Shown piece by piece: positions 15,901 through 26,568 of a DNA stretch of 64,000 nt; the first letter of the stretch is position 1; every line of letters starts with the position of its first letter. The position numbers were made by a program, and so were the translations under genes. The stretch lies in NCBI GenBank assembly GCA_963681505.1, contig OY811987.1:2728124-2792123 (forward strand), written 5' to 3'. The notes beneath the pieces are model-generated. The model saw only the letters and a list, made by a program, of their open reading frames with translations, searched no databases and was not told the origin of the DNA. This DNA comes from Eunapius fragilis (Eukaryota > Porifera > Demospongiae > Spongillida > Spongillidae).

Positions 15901-17740
15901 AATTCAGGCTTTATAGCACTAAAAATGTTTGGGAATATAGATTTAGGGTGTAAGATGTGTGGTTTAGCAAATTTGTCCAAGGGGATAGCAATAAATTCCT
16001 GCCTTAATGTTACATGCATTGTACATTGCCTTACACATTAATTCTATCCGATCTATTGAGCTCTGGATATCTGATCTCAAGTAACCTTGCTAAAAATGTT
16101 TTGGCAATAAAATAAGGGTATCTTTCATGAAGCTTATCTACCATAAAATTGTGTTTCCTTCCATATCCTTTCTGACCTACTTACAGTCCGCTCTTGATAT
16201 AAGCGTAACATTTGCGCTGTTCTACCATGCACTCTTAAACCGGGTACCATATGAATGTATAATATTAGTGTATAGGTAAATAGTGGCCAGAATCTATATA
16301 AGCTGTAGTCTTAAATAGTGTAGCTAGCTGCAAGAACACCCTGTGCTCATTCTCTGTAAATACATTCACATTGTCTCTTAATAAGTGGCATAGGTTAGAG
16401 GGGCACTGTGCTTTGTCTCATTTACAGAAACAGTTTGAGGTTCTATGTTATTGGAGTCAGGCTAGTCAATGTTTGCTATTACTAGCCCCCCCTCTCTGCA
16501 CTTCTTATCTCTACCCCTGCCTATAATAAAACGTTTTCAATGGGTCCTTTAAAATTTTCAGTGATGCTCTACCTGTATGTGCTAGTATGAGTCTGACAAA
16601 TCAGTATCGAATTACTTATAATGCTGATGTGGTTCACTTAACCATTGTTTTATGAGTGCCCCTGTATTAGTTATTACAGCTACACATGAACATAACAGCC
16701 TGAAATGTCGATATTGAATCAGTAGTGTAATCGGGACTATGACCAGTAAAAGCATAACTGTTTCATAAATTACTTTATTATCATCACAACCTTCTTTTGC
16801 ATTTTCCATACCATTTCTATCGGTGAAAACCTATTTATAGGGTCTAAAATTTTCACTACCAGAAGTGCAAAGTTTGCAAGCTCATTGGGTTTGAATTCCA
16901 TGGTATCTCAAGTTACTGTAGGCATGTCATACATGTAAATGCATCAATATACATATAGATGATATTTTTTGTTCAAATCATTGTTATCCATTGCGAGGAT
17001 ATTGATGTGCAAAGGTCTTATCCAATTTTAAGTCTGTAAAACAGCCTGAAGGTACCAGAAGGGTTCTATTATGTGTATTGTGAGAAACTATAACCACCAC
17101 AAGCCCATATGTAATTTTAACCCACAAAGGTATTGCTGGACACTGTCCCATGTTGTTAGACATTGTGTCTGCACTCTGCATGCACATCTTGTGATGTAAA
17201 TAAATACCCTGTTTATAAATGTGAAACCATTGGATAGATGCTTCCAGGGTCAGGGCATGTGCTCGAGCCATACATGGGAGATCCCAACAGGACATTGGTC
17301 ACCTACATGGCAGCTGTAAGTCCTTCTACTCTACTGATGTCAGTGCAGACATTGCTTTTATTTTGCTGTACATTATGAGGTGTGTGCATAGAGATATCTA
17401 TATCATAATTTTATGCAGGTTTCAATTGATGGAGTTCCAGCGATTGCCACAAACAAAGTGATACAAAACCTCTCTATCAGTACCCACTATCTGAATAAAC
17501 ACTTGAAGAGGATCTGGATCATTCCGCATGACCAGGCTCATACCGAAAGTAATGGTGGCTCTGAACATCTGTCAAAACTTGTGAATGATGCTGGCAATTC
17601 AGACATGGATGATTTCAATGATCAAAGGGAAAATGAAATCGAGATACAAGCATCGATGATGAGCTCTTCTGACATTGAATGTAGACATGAAGAAATTCAA
17701 GAGGGCAGAAATTGCATCGAGACGCATCAAGTTCCTGATT
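12986..17740 (+). CDS. START domain unit A (first half of probable double-START gene)
   Basis: Nine exons with matching phases: 12986-13050, 13275-13348, 14392-14457, 14539-14635, 15526-15574, 15629-15708, 15757-15834, 17238-17315 and 17419-17740. They give about 303 residues. START hallmarks in order are EVDWNTFGNIL, KHNIVILKKR, LWERYLA, ADFVYYLRS, a GSGHVLEPY / TLVTYMAA segment, then VSIDGVPAIATNKVI as the C-terminal helix. START domains form a helix-grip pocket that carries sterols, phospholipids or ceramide between membranes; the ligand here cannot be told. An acidic Ser/Glu-rich tail of about 80 residues follows. The last exon can read to a stop at 17767-17769, or splice at a GTACGT donor (17741) into unit B, which keeps frame. 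The N-terminal exon is missing. Confidence 0.8.
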
Positions 17741-17857
17741 GTACGTTTCATCTTGAAGCATGGCTATAGTGAGGGGTGGGGGAGCATTATTTACAACATC
17801 CAGAGATAGCCCCGTACTGATTTCGTAGTAATAATTCATGTTCTGTATTATCATAAG

Positions 17858-19214
17858 ATCTGTACAAGAATGGGGAGGTGGACTGGGATGTACTTGGAGA
17901 GGAAATCACCAGACGTACTCTACAAGAGGTGGAAAGTTTTAGAGCAGTAGATGTGAAGTATGGAAGTGGCACAACAGTGCCTCAACACAAGAATCAATGG
18001 AGGTGAAATGTTTGTAATCCATTGAATTTTATGACTAAATGTCATGTCTGAACAGATTTGTGTTTGAAAAGCATGATGTGGTTGTTTACACACAGAAGCA
18101 AGATAACTCAACCATTGATTGGTGTGTTAGTGTGTTGTTGGCAACTAGTTAGATTATTGACAAAGTTATGATCTGACAGTTTTCTTGGCTGTGGTGTTGT
18201 GGATGCACCAATGAAAGTGGTGAGTGACTTTCTCCAAGATATTCAGTCCACCTTTTCATGGGATAATACCGTTACCGTGAGTTCAACATACATGTACAAC
18301 CTTGCACTTCAAAACTAAATTTATTATCCCACTATATCCATCTGTAACAGGATGCACAGTATGTGAAAGTGATACAAAAGTCACGAACCCGTACAGATTT
18401 TATCAGTAAATGCCTAAACCTGTGCACACATACTGTGCACATTTGTTCTCCTCCCAATTCTCCCTCCACTCCCTCTCCCTCCACTGCCCCTTCTCCACTC
18501 ATACACTCAGCATGCCTGAATTATGAGACCACTAAGTGTTTGGTCCATGCCAAGAGAGAAAACCTCAGCTTTGTGCGATGCGTTTTGACTGTACGTTATC
18601 AGCAGATGTCAATGACATTGCAAGATTGGTCACTAACTGTTATGCGTCTGTTGCAAACAGGATGAAAAGTTTGTAATGAGTGCAATATCTGTTGAACACC
18701 CAGATTGCCCACCTCCCCCAGATACTACCAGAGTTAAGGTAAACTTACTGAAATAACAATCATATGCACCTGTGTCCCCCCCCCCCCCAACACACACACA
18801 CACCTTTGAATTACATTTTCCCAGGTATACTCGGGATCAGGCTGGGTAATGGAGCCATATCGTGGAAGTGAGACACAGACCTTGGTCACTTACTTGGCTC
18901 ATGTTGGTGGAGTACATTTTTGTTGTCACCTCTGGGCCTGCCTCTCAACAACTCGTATTTCCTTCCTTTTTTTACAGGTGGATCTGATGGGTCTTCCATC
19001 GGTGATAGCAAACTACGTGCTCAGGAGCTACCCACTTGCTGTGCACTATGTCCGACTACACCTTCCCCCTCCACCTCATGACACTGCTGCCACCTCCTAC
19101 TATCCTAACACCGGTGCGGCTGTGGGCAATAGTGAGCCCATTGCCCTGCTGTCTGATATAGGGCAGAGATTGAACAAAGGGTGGAGCATTAGTGGCTGGA
19201 ACAATGCCACATGA
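17858..19214 (+). CDS. START domain unit B (second half of probable double-START gene)
   Basis: Eight exons: 17858-18002, 18056-18121, 18180-18270, 18351-18405, 18511-18590, 18661-18738, 18825-18902 and 18978-19214 (TGA stop). All join in frame. Motifs in order are GEVDWDVLGEEI, FEKHDVVVYTQKQ, GVVDAPMKVVSDF, DEKFVMSAISVEHP, GSGWVMEPYRG, TLVTYLAHV, and GLPSVIANYVLRSYPLAVHY. Exon lengths (66, 80, 78, 78) equal those of units A and C, so the three are duplicates. The first exon starts in phase 1 with no room for an upstream Met exon: only 88 bp separate it from the stop of unit A. This argues that A and B are one mRNA. The RCEFER-type core is changed to LNYETTKCLVHAKRENLSF, so the pocket may differ. 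Introns are only 53-105 bp. Confidence 0.8.
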
Positions 19215-19600
19215 TCACTGAATTTTTAGTGCAGTTACAAACTTCTCAATCAAGAATATCTCATTTGGGCTGAATTTTATTGAAGACAAAGGGGGTTGGG
19301 GCAAGTAGGTGTATTACAGTTCTCATGAATGGTTGCAGAATCATGCGAAAAAAAGTTCGTTTAAAATGGTCAATTTGTGGCAATGTCAGCTAGCTGCATG
19401 CTACTTCCCCCTGTAGACATACTGATTGATCGAATAGTGGACCGTTATTGGCAAGGCAGGACTGTTTTTGGCGGAAAAAAAAAAAATAGTCCGAGCAGAT
19501 CAACTTTGGCAGATAAAAATGGTCAGGCCAGTTTTGAATAAGACCGCTTTAACTTGGCACACTGCGCATGCGCACTAAGTATCACATGATCAGTTGCAGA
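19215..19600. promoter_or_regulatory. Spacer between the START gene and the secreted-protein gene
   Basis: This 386-bp gap must hold the 3' end of the START gene and the promoter of the next gene. I see no clear AATAAA. An A run lies at about 19479-19490. Confidence 0.3.
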
Positions 19601-20311
19601 ATGAAGATCCTTGTGGGGATCATAATCACACTCTTGTTTAACGGCGTCCTTTCACAAGGCAAGGTTCCCCCGTTGGTAGCGACCGAATTTACGGCCAATT
19701 TCATCCAAAATAAATTCAACCACAATGGCTTCGTGGTCAACCACACCTGCGCCGGTACTTACTATTCGAGCTACTCCCAACAGATGATACGAGCCGACTG
19801 CACAGTTGTAGACCTGAGCTCCAACAATCACAGCCAACCATCTCCGCTGACCAGCTTTGTTACCATCAGTCTGCTCGATTTTACGAAAAGTCCGCCTCTT
19901 AACACGGTGTTGAGCTTAGTTAACCTGGCTAACAAGTCTACTTGTGCTGTTTACGAGGCCAGTTGGTTGCCGCCCTTTTCGGCAACATTCCTCCGAGACG
20001 TCAACGCCATTTATGCTGGAAATGAAATAACGGAAGAGTACGGCGTATGCGAAAAGTGGACGTTTGTACTTGTCGAATTTCCTGGTCCCATATTTACCTT
20101 CTATTTTGATTCCTTTACGAATTTAGTGCGATATGACTTTTACGTCATCGGCGACCCTGAGCAAGGAAATGTGGGTGTGACAAACAAGTTCTACAACATA
20201 CAGACGGGTGACAAGACACTCCTACCGTCAACCATCTTCGATGGCTCTGGAAAGTGTCCACAGGAGAGCACCAAAGGCCACCCAACGAGCTCCCTGTCTA
20301 TGAAGTTATAA
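19601..20311 (+). CDS. Secreted protein, possibly ependymin-related, single exon
   Basis: The frame is open from 19568, but the start at 19601 gives a clean signal peptide (MKILVGIIITLLFNGVLSQ) and a 236-residue protein. Five cysteines remain in the mature chain, with several N-glycosylation sites. The order of a Cys-rich N-terminal strand (TCAGTYYSSYSQQMIRADC), a Cys followed by LPPFSATFLRDVNAIYAGNE, a YGVCEKW motif, and a final FYFDSFTNLVRYDFY strand resembles ependymin-related / LolA-like secreted proteins. Such proteins have a hydrophobic ligand pocket. The resemblance is by eye and weak, so the name is tentative. No introns are needed. A polyadenylation signal follows at 20362. It lies just downstream of the START gene on the same strand, but a shared function is not shown. 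Confidence 0.72.
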   Translation: MKILVGIIITLLFNGVLSQGKVPPLVATEFTANFIQNKFNHNGFVVNHTCAGTYYSSYSQQMIRADCTVVDLSSNNHSQPSPLTSFVTISLLDFTKSPPLNTVLSLVNLANKSTCAVYEASWLPPFSATFLRDVNAIYAGNEITEEYGVCEKWTFVLVEFPGPIFTFYFDSFTNLVRYDFYVIGDPEQGNVGVTNKFYNIQTGDKTLLPSTIFDGSGKCPQESTKGHPTSSLSMKL

Positions 20312-20361
20312 CAGAGAGTATCTTAGGTTATGACATGCTTAAGTGTTTGTTCAGCTATAGG

Positions 20362-20367
20362 AATAAA
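20362..20367 (+). terminator. Polyadenylation signal AATAAA
   Basis: A canonical AATAAA lies 50 bp after the stop codon of the secreted-protein gene. Confidence 0.6.
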
Positions 20368-21120
20368 TTGTAAACTAGATTCAACACCCTGATTGAATAA
20401 TTGATAATTTATTCATGAATGCTCCTTTGCTGTTAGTATATAGACAGCTGTAGGTGGGTGGAAAATGTTTTGGATTGGCCTGGCGGAGAAACAGTAATGA
20501 ACCGAGCTACAACATTTGAAACAAACTGTTTTATTGAATGCCAACGTAGTTTATACAATTTGATTTTGCATGCCTCAATACGCAACAATAAACAACGTTA
20601 TCGATTCGTTTGATGATGTCCACGTTTTTTTTTATTGATTCCATGATAAAGTAACTAGCACTTCCCGCTGATGTACATGTTAAAGACCATTAAATAATCA
20701 GCCCGTGATTTTTCAAGGTGCACGCTAGTTACATTATAATTAGTGGCTTAAGACGTTCGAATTTGCTTGAAAAGTAAAAAGACGGATATGAAGGCGATGA
20801 TGGATTGGAGAAAATTTGTGCTATGTTACACGACTTTGCATGTTCTTATTCTGCGGGATATAGCGGACAAGGTCAGTCTTGGTTAGCGAAATTTTGTTGG
20901 AACATGCCGTCATGTTGAATGAACACTAAGCAGGATTGCCACAGAAGCTGTTTTTAAAGAGACACAACTAAGCGTCAAGTTGTGTGATGATTTGACCTGT
21001 AAAATAATATAGCATGTTCTACGCATTCCGAAGTCCCCGCCTTTATCGCTCAAGTATTAACTATTACTGTTACTGAATACACCTTCGCGCACAAGCTTAG
21101 TTGTATACCAGGGGTAGGCA
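20368..21120. other. Intergenic stretch
   Basis: No gene, repeat or RNA is recognised. Confidence 0.5.
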
Positions 21121-21133
21121 CACAAACAAAAAC

Positions 21134-21188
21134 ACACACACACACACACACACACATGCACACACATGCACACGTGCGCGGACGCAAG

Positions 21189-21236
<48 letters not shown>
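21134..21236. repeat. (CA)n microsatellite, interrupted
   Basis: Two CA runs are separated by a GCGCGGACGCAAGCACG interruption. The Cys/Val and His/Thr frames across it are artefacts. Confidence 0.9.
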
Positions 21237-21238
<2 letters not shown>

Positions 21239-21389
21239 CATACATACATACATGCACACACAATCACATATGTACATAATAATTTCCATTGCATTTGCAG
21301 GCACAAGTGTACAAACACGTTTGTATATAGATATGTGTCAGAGACATAAATGACTCCCTGATTCCCCCGGTCATTTACGCCTCTTATGA

Positions 21390-21632
21390 CTCCCCCATAT
21401 GCCACGTGAAGTTGTTGAAGTGCAGTGCATGAGAAAGCTCGCTCGCATGGACAATGATGAATTCAGTGTTTTCGAGGATTACCGAGGCCATTCAAGCACT
21501 ATCAAGACTTGCCACCCGTTTGTACACTATGCAGGGATGTCCCAAGTCACTCGTGTTTAGTGAAACATTTGGAAGACTCAGTTTGGCCCTTGTGAGAGCA
21601 AATTCCCGAGCCATTCTATCCCGCTCTCTGTA
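21390..21632 (+). pseudogene. Retroelement tail fragment, copy B
   Basis: One frame ends in LSRLATRLYTMQGCPKSLVF followed by FGRLSLALVRANSRAILSRS and a stop. This is the terminal signature of the dispersed family. The upstream half is missing or frame-shifted. Confidence 0.65.
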
Positions 21633-21702
21633 ATAAACTGTGCATGTTAGGTAAAGTATGTATTATATGTACTATAGGTGGTAGTAATACTGGGAATCAT
21701 AA

Positions 21703-21803
21703 ATAATATTATGGATTATGGAGATGTTAGTTACAAGGAATTTTTGTGTACATCCAATGACAGGATAACCTGAAGCCATGTGTATATAGTATATATATAT
21801 AGT
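21703..21803. repeat. Direct repeat, about 100 bp, copy 1
   Basis: The sequence from ATAATATTATGGATTATGGA to the TATATAGTATATATA run is repeated almost exactly at 22008-22107. Confidence 0.9.
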
Positions 21804-22007
21804 TCCTGGCAGAGAAAGGAAATTGGTATATTACGTATTCAAAGCTATATAGTGGGCCCCCCCTCCCCCCTCCTCCAACAAATACCCCGCAACCGTCATG
21901 AATACAGGTTTAAAAGAGCGTACGCCCCTTCATGTGAATAGGTCATGTTCAGTTTTCCAGAGAAGAGCAGCTAACATAATCACGCCTCCCACCCAAAATA
22001 CGTCGGT

Positions 22008-22107
22008 ATAATATTATGGATTATGGAGATGTTAGTTACAAGGAATTTTTGTGTACATCCAATGACAGGATAACCTGAAGCCATGTGTATATAGTATATA
22101 TAGTATA
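22008..22107. repeat. Direct repeat, about 100 bp, copy 2
   Basis: Near-identical partner of 21703-21803. The second copy abuts the left inverted repeat of the MITE-like element at 22113. Confidence 0.9.
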
Positions 22108-22112
22108 TAGTT

Positions 22113-22585
22113 TGTCTCGTACCCAGACCATCAATCCCACAGCTGCGGGGGTGGATTACATCACACCGCTACGTGGATAGATGGTCTGGTGCATAGATCG
22201 AACCTTTTGGTTCTGTGGATCCTCAAGTGTTACGCAATCTTTGTGTCATCACATACATGGGGTGTCATTTTGTGTCGTCATATACTAATTATCGTGTCGT
22301 CATAACTAATTACCTGGCAAGAGGGAACGTGCATGCGACCGCGCGCCTAGTAAGAATTAGGAAGCACCCAACAGGCAAATGTCCTTTTATGACTGTGGCA
22401 TGAGAAACAGTTTACCTTAAACAATCTAGTTCCAGAAAGCACGCAGGAAGCAGCTGCTCCAAAAGATAGAAAGGAACGTTGAGGCTGAGGTTTAGGGGCA
22501 GGCGGCCTGGCATATATCCACGTAGCGGTGATGTTATCCATCCGCAGCTGTGGGGTTGATGGTCTGGGTACGAGACTAATGGCGA
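22113..22585. mobile_element. MITE-like element with about 70-bp inverted ends
   Basis: The left end (GTCTCGTACCCAGACCATCA, then CCACAGCTGCGG and ACCGCTACGTGGAT) returns inverted at 22515-22585. Open frames across the interior are not supported as genes. Fragments of the same end (GGTCTGGGTACGAGAC) occur near 60121-60136 and, less exactly, near 23070-23082. Confidence 0.8.
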
Positions 22586-23131
22586 GTATGGATGCTGGGG
22601 AACGGAAAGCACGGTTCGAAGGCAACTTCCAATCGTAAATATGTGACTCAAACTTAAACCTAAATACAAAAATAAGCCAGCAGAACTAGGTTGGATAATT
22701 AAACCAAGCTTGGTTTTCACTGTATATAGCGGAGATGTCAAACCAGATTGGACATGCATGCTGGTTAAGAGGTGCCTCAACAGGATTTGGTGGCAATGGG
22801 CGTATGAAGTCTGGGACTGAAGAAGCCACCCCACCATACACCATTACACTTCTTGGAATAGGAGTCATTCCCCCATATTATTAGACCCTTGTTTTTACAA
22901 CACTATTGCCTTCAAACAAATCCTATATGCCCACCAGCTATCTCACAGAGAATGTTTTTTTTTTGTTTGATTTTTGTTCATACGATCTGTACATCGAATG
23001 GGGGCCTTAACTGTTGGCGCAGCTGTGATTATGACGTCGCTAGCATACGAAGCACAGCTGGTACTGGGCCTGGGTACGAGATTACACTTATTAACTTCTA
23101 ACGTCAGCGTCCTGCACGACGATACGAGAAA
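22586..23131. other. Intergenic stretch
   Basis: No gene is recognised. Short overlapping frames lack domains. Confidence 0.45.
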
Positions 23132-23136
23132 CGTTA

Positions 23137-23291
23137 CAGGGGCGTACCGAGAGGGGGTTCGTAACCAAGGAAACCCGTAAAATTGCTAGTAAAATCTGCC
23201 AAGGAAACCCGTAAAATTGCTAGTAAAATCAGATTTTACTAGCAATTTTACGGGTTTCCTTGGTTACAAACCCCCTCTCGGTACGCCCCTG
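23137..23291. mobile_element. Palindromic MITE-like element with 5-bp target duplication
   Basis: The ends are perfect inverted copies (CAGGGGCGTACCGAGAGGGG and its complement), and the inverted arms extend through CCAAGGAAACCCGTAAAATT. Each arm-internal block (CCAAGGAAACCCGTAAAATT then GCTAGTAAAATC) is tandemly repeated in the left half. The element is flanked by CGTTA on both sides (23132-23136 and 23292-23296). Confidence 0.88.
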
Positions 23292-23299
23292 CGTTAGGT

Positions 23300-23820
23300 C
23301 CCGGTTGTTCTTTGTGTGTCCGCGGTTGTCGGAAAGCCGCTCTATACGTCAATACACTCGTAAAAGATCAATATGTATGACACATAGTCATTCGATTCCG
23401 CTATACCAGAGATACTCGACTCTACAACTGGCTATGAGTAGTATTCGCACCACAAACTACTGTAGCTCTGTATATGTATTCATACCCGCGGTCAGGCCGC
23501 CGAAGCGGGTTCGAAGCATGAAAAACCTTTACCCTACCACGAACCTTTTTAAAAAGAAGTGATATACGATTGTCGCCGTTTCCTTCGAAATGCCGGGATA
23601 TATAGACCTATATCTAATCAATACCCTTGCGATTTCTCCGAAAGGTACGATCGATGAAATTCAGTGAGCTATAAATTTTAGTTGTCGCATCTGACTTTGC
23701 ACGAAACTTTGAATACCATTTTCCAAGTATTTATCGGCCATCAGTAGATATTCACACGATATGTTTGTATGCCGCGGATATTCATACGTCACCGCAGATG
23801 ACAGCGCATGCGTAAAAAAT
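23300..23820. other. Upstream region of the small Gly/Asn-rich gene
   Basis: Overlapping short frames have no recognisable domain. This stretch leads into the TATA box of the next gene. Confidence 0.4.
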
Positions 23821-23834
23821 CGCCTTTACTTTTG

Positions 23835-23843
23835 TATAAATAG
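23835..23843 (+). promoter_or_regulatory. TATA box
   Basis: TATAAATAG lies 49 bp before the start codon of the small gene, a fitting distance for a short 5' untranslated region. Confidence 0.6.
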
Positions 23844-23891
23844 TTTTCTCAGCTCAGTGTGCCATCATAAACTTGACAAAGAGATTGCAAT

Positions 23892-24107
23892 ATGTCACAG
23901 ACAGGAGCTAAAACCCCAGCAGACTTGGACAACCACTCCAATCAGCTTAATCCGAACAATAAGGAGTACAAAGGCGGCGGCGGTGGATATGGTGGAGAAG
24001 GAACCAAAGCAGACTTGGACAACCACTCCAATCAGGGTAACCCCAACAATAAGGAGTTTGGAGGCGGCGGTGGTGGAGCGGGAAAGAAGTCCGGAGGGGG
24101 AAACTAA
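23892..24107 (+). CDS. Small Gly/Asn-rich protein with two DLDNHSNQ repeats
   Basis: The single-exon frame encodes 71 residues. It contains two copies of a motif, ADLDNHSNQLNPNNKEY and ADLDNHSNQGNPNNKEF, each followed by a glycine-rich linker, and ends in a basic KKSGGGN tail. The protein is polar with no signal peptide or membrane segment, so it is probably cytosolic or nuclear and largely disordered. I recall short proteins with a DNHxNQxNPNN motif from several eukaryotes, but no function that I could name. A TATA box, a clean start context and an ATTAAA signal at about 24129 support a real gene. The alternative frame at 23761-24129 (122 codons) shares the DNA but breaks the repeat and is less likely. 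Confidence 0.8.
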   Translation: MSQTGAKTPADLDNHSNQLNPNNKEYKGGGGGYGGEGTKADLDNHSNQGNPNNKEFGGGGGGAGKKSGGGN

Positions 24108-24128
24108 AGAAGCAGTACTGACATTATA

Positions 24129-24134
24129 ATTAAA
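24129..24134 (+). terminator. Variant polyadenylation signal ATTAAA
   Basis: ATTAAA sits about 20 bp after the stop codon of the 71-residue gene. Confidence 0.4.
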
Positions 24135-24603
24135 GCCTGCCAGTTGTCTGCGCTGTTCTGTCAGTTGCAATGTCTGTATATATTTATGCTGCTTGGATGT
24201 ATAGATATAGATTTAGATTGACACATGAAGTAACTATATTTCATCACTGCGAGGTTGGCGAGAAATGTGCAACATGCACGCAATTATATAATTGGTATGT
24301 AATTAACGAATGAAGCATGCATGTCTGGGATAAAATATAAATATATAGCGATATGACTTCTCTTCGGACTGCAACTAAGCGATAACTAAATATAGAATTC
24401 ACCTGTAATAACCATGCGCTAGATCAAAAGGGCGCGATTATACTCAATAATAATTTTGCACTCAACGCAGGCAACTGTGCAGTGAGATTCTAGGTAAGGG
24501 CCCCACCAGAATTTTAATCTCATTGTCGGTGACTGTGATCTCTACTACACTCGCACTTTAAAATAAGAAACAGCGCACACATTTAAAATAAGCCCTATAT
24601 ATG

Positions 24604-24851
24604 GGACAGTGTCCAGTAGAATCACCCTTCTGGCTAGTTTTTCAAGTTTTCAAATTTTTTGATTTTCCTTGAACACCCATACGCTTCTGTCAAATGGTCC
24701 TTACGCATCCTAAATCGGACTATCCATCACAAAGTTATTAGGCACTGAATTTATAATTAGTCATACATTTCAATGCGAGCGTTACTTTTCTTTTGCTTGC
24801 TCTGGAAATTTTGAAAAAGTACCATAAGGGTGATTTAGCTGGACACTGTCC
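24604..24851. mobile_element. MITE-like element, ends GGACAGTGTCCAG
   Basis: The outer 13 bp are perfect inverted copies, and the similarity continues inward (AATCACCCTT, then a CTAG/GTAC-type block and TTTTTCAA). Both flanks are AT-rich (TATATAT). There is no coding capacity. Confidence 0.8.
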
Positions 24852-25302
24852 GATATATTCACCATTGTGATGTTAAAAGGCTTTTTAAACTAGCAACTGC
24901 AAACCGGATAGATCCGGGTTGGGAGTGCGTCAACACTAGATAATTTGCATTCTTTGCCCAACCCAGCTAGAGCGAGGGGGCGTATCCATGGCTAATATGG
25001 CCGACTCACATTGGAAACGCGCACATTGGCACATTGAAGAGGATTTAAATGGTCTAACGTAGTCATGCAAGCTTCATGCTTATCAACCTTTTTGTACTTC
25101 TCCACACAAGGTTTTTCATTTTATGGCGGCATTCTTCCATGCACGATCGTACCACGTGTGGGTTCTACGTCTCAGAAGAGGTTGCAGGAGTCGGCGGAGG
25201 TATACTGATGACGGCTGAATGGGTTACATTTTTACGAATTGCTATAGGCACCTGGCCATTTTTGTATTTATAATTCTCTCTCGCTTACTTGGCATAATAA
25301 CT
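24852..25302. other. Intergenic stretch
   Basis: No gene is recognised. Confidence 0.5.
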
Positions 25303-25484
<182 letters not shown>

Positions 25485-25899
25485 TGATCAGCCGAAGGTC
25501 ACGTATAATTGTCTGTAAACATGCAGTTCAGAGTAAGCATGAATCGAATTATTGGAAACACGAGTACATAATTAAGTCTTCTCAGGCGCCCCTTTTCAAG
25601 ATAGATAGTTGCCATGGCGATCACCTCTTCTCAGGTAATAGTTATTCACAGCCAATACATTCGCGTGCTCTCTTATATGATTAATTAGTTCAGATGCACT
25701 CATAGTATAGTTTTCTGAGAATATCGCGCGCGTGCATCAATACTAGTCTTGATTCCAGCCTTGTAACTTATGCTCCCGATCCGAATCCGGTCACAACAGC
25801 AGCTTACATGAATCTCATTACAGCATGCGCGCGGTTGGCAGATTCTACAAGCTGTACCTGGTTGCCACAACTTCGTGCGCTAACACTACCACTTACGTA

Positions 25900-26030
25900 A
25901 CAAGTGATAAAAACATTCTCTATACGAGAAGGTTGGTGGTACATGTATTCAGGGATCAAAGGGGATGATGGTGTAAACAGCAAGGGAACAAGGCTTCTTG
26001 ATTCAAAAGGAAAAATGAAATATACCTATA
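25900..26030. mobile_element. Solo arm related to the foldback element at 32345-32640
   Basis: The order AACAAGTGATAAAAACATTC, ACGAGAAGGTTGGTGGTA, GATGGTGTAAACAGCAAGG, GGAACAAG and TATACCTATAAT follows the left arm of the 32345-32640 element. The matching inverted end is not found nearby. Confidence 0.6.
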
Positions 26031-26568
26031 ATATCATATTTAACCACATATAATATTATCTCTGATTTAACTGTGGGGTCTATTCATCAAATCCAGCTCA
26101 CTCCCGGCCTAGAAGGTACAGAAGACAAGCCCCGAAAATTACCAATTCCTTATGCTTAACACCGCATCCGTGAGAACAGGACATTTTTTTTGTCGAACCC
26201 TCCATTCATAAAATTAGTCGGAAAATTGTTTCTCGCTACGAGAGTGGCATTTTTGGATAGCCCAACCATCGCTAAAATTGTTTATGTCATTTTTAATCTT
26301 GTAGCAAGATGAAGATTGTATGCATTGTAAGAGACGCGATTCGCAATTTCTCGGTCATCGCGGGGACATAAGTACACTTCTTTCTCAAGTCCTATTCAAC
26401 AAGTTTAATTGTGCTTTCATGCTTAGTTTGTTTACCAATAGAGATCATAGCGAATAACGCTTAGATTTTGTACAAAACGTTAAGCCAACTTGCCTTGGTA
26501 AGTCCCCAGACCCATGTGAAGTGACGTAATTCGTTATTTTAGTAATTAGTGGACGAGTCGAGTGTAAA

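Noticed and set aside
22347-22837. Overlapping minus-strand frames of 92 and 141 codons
   Set aside because: They cross the inner part and right end of a MITE-like element and have no domain or splice support.
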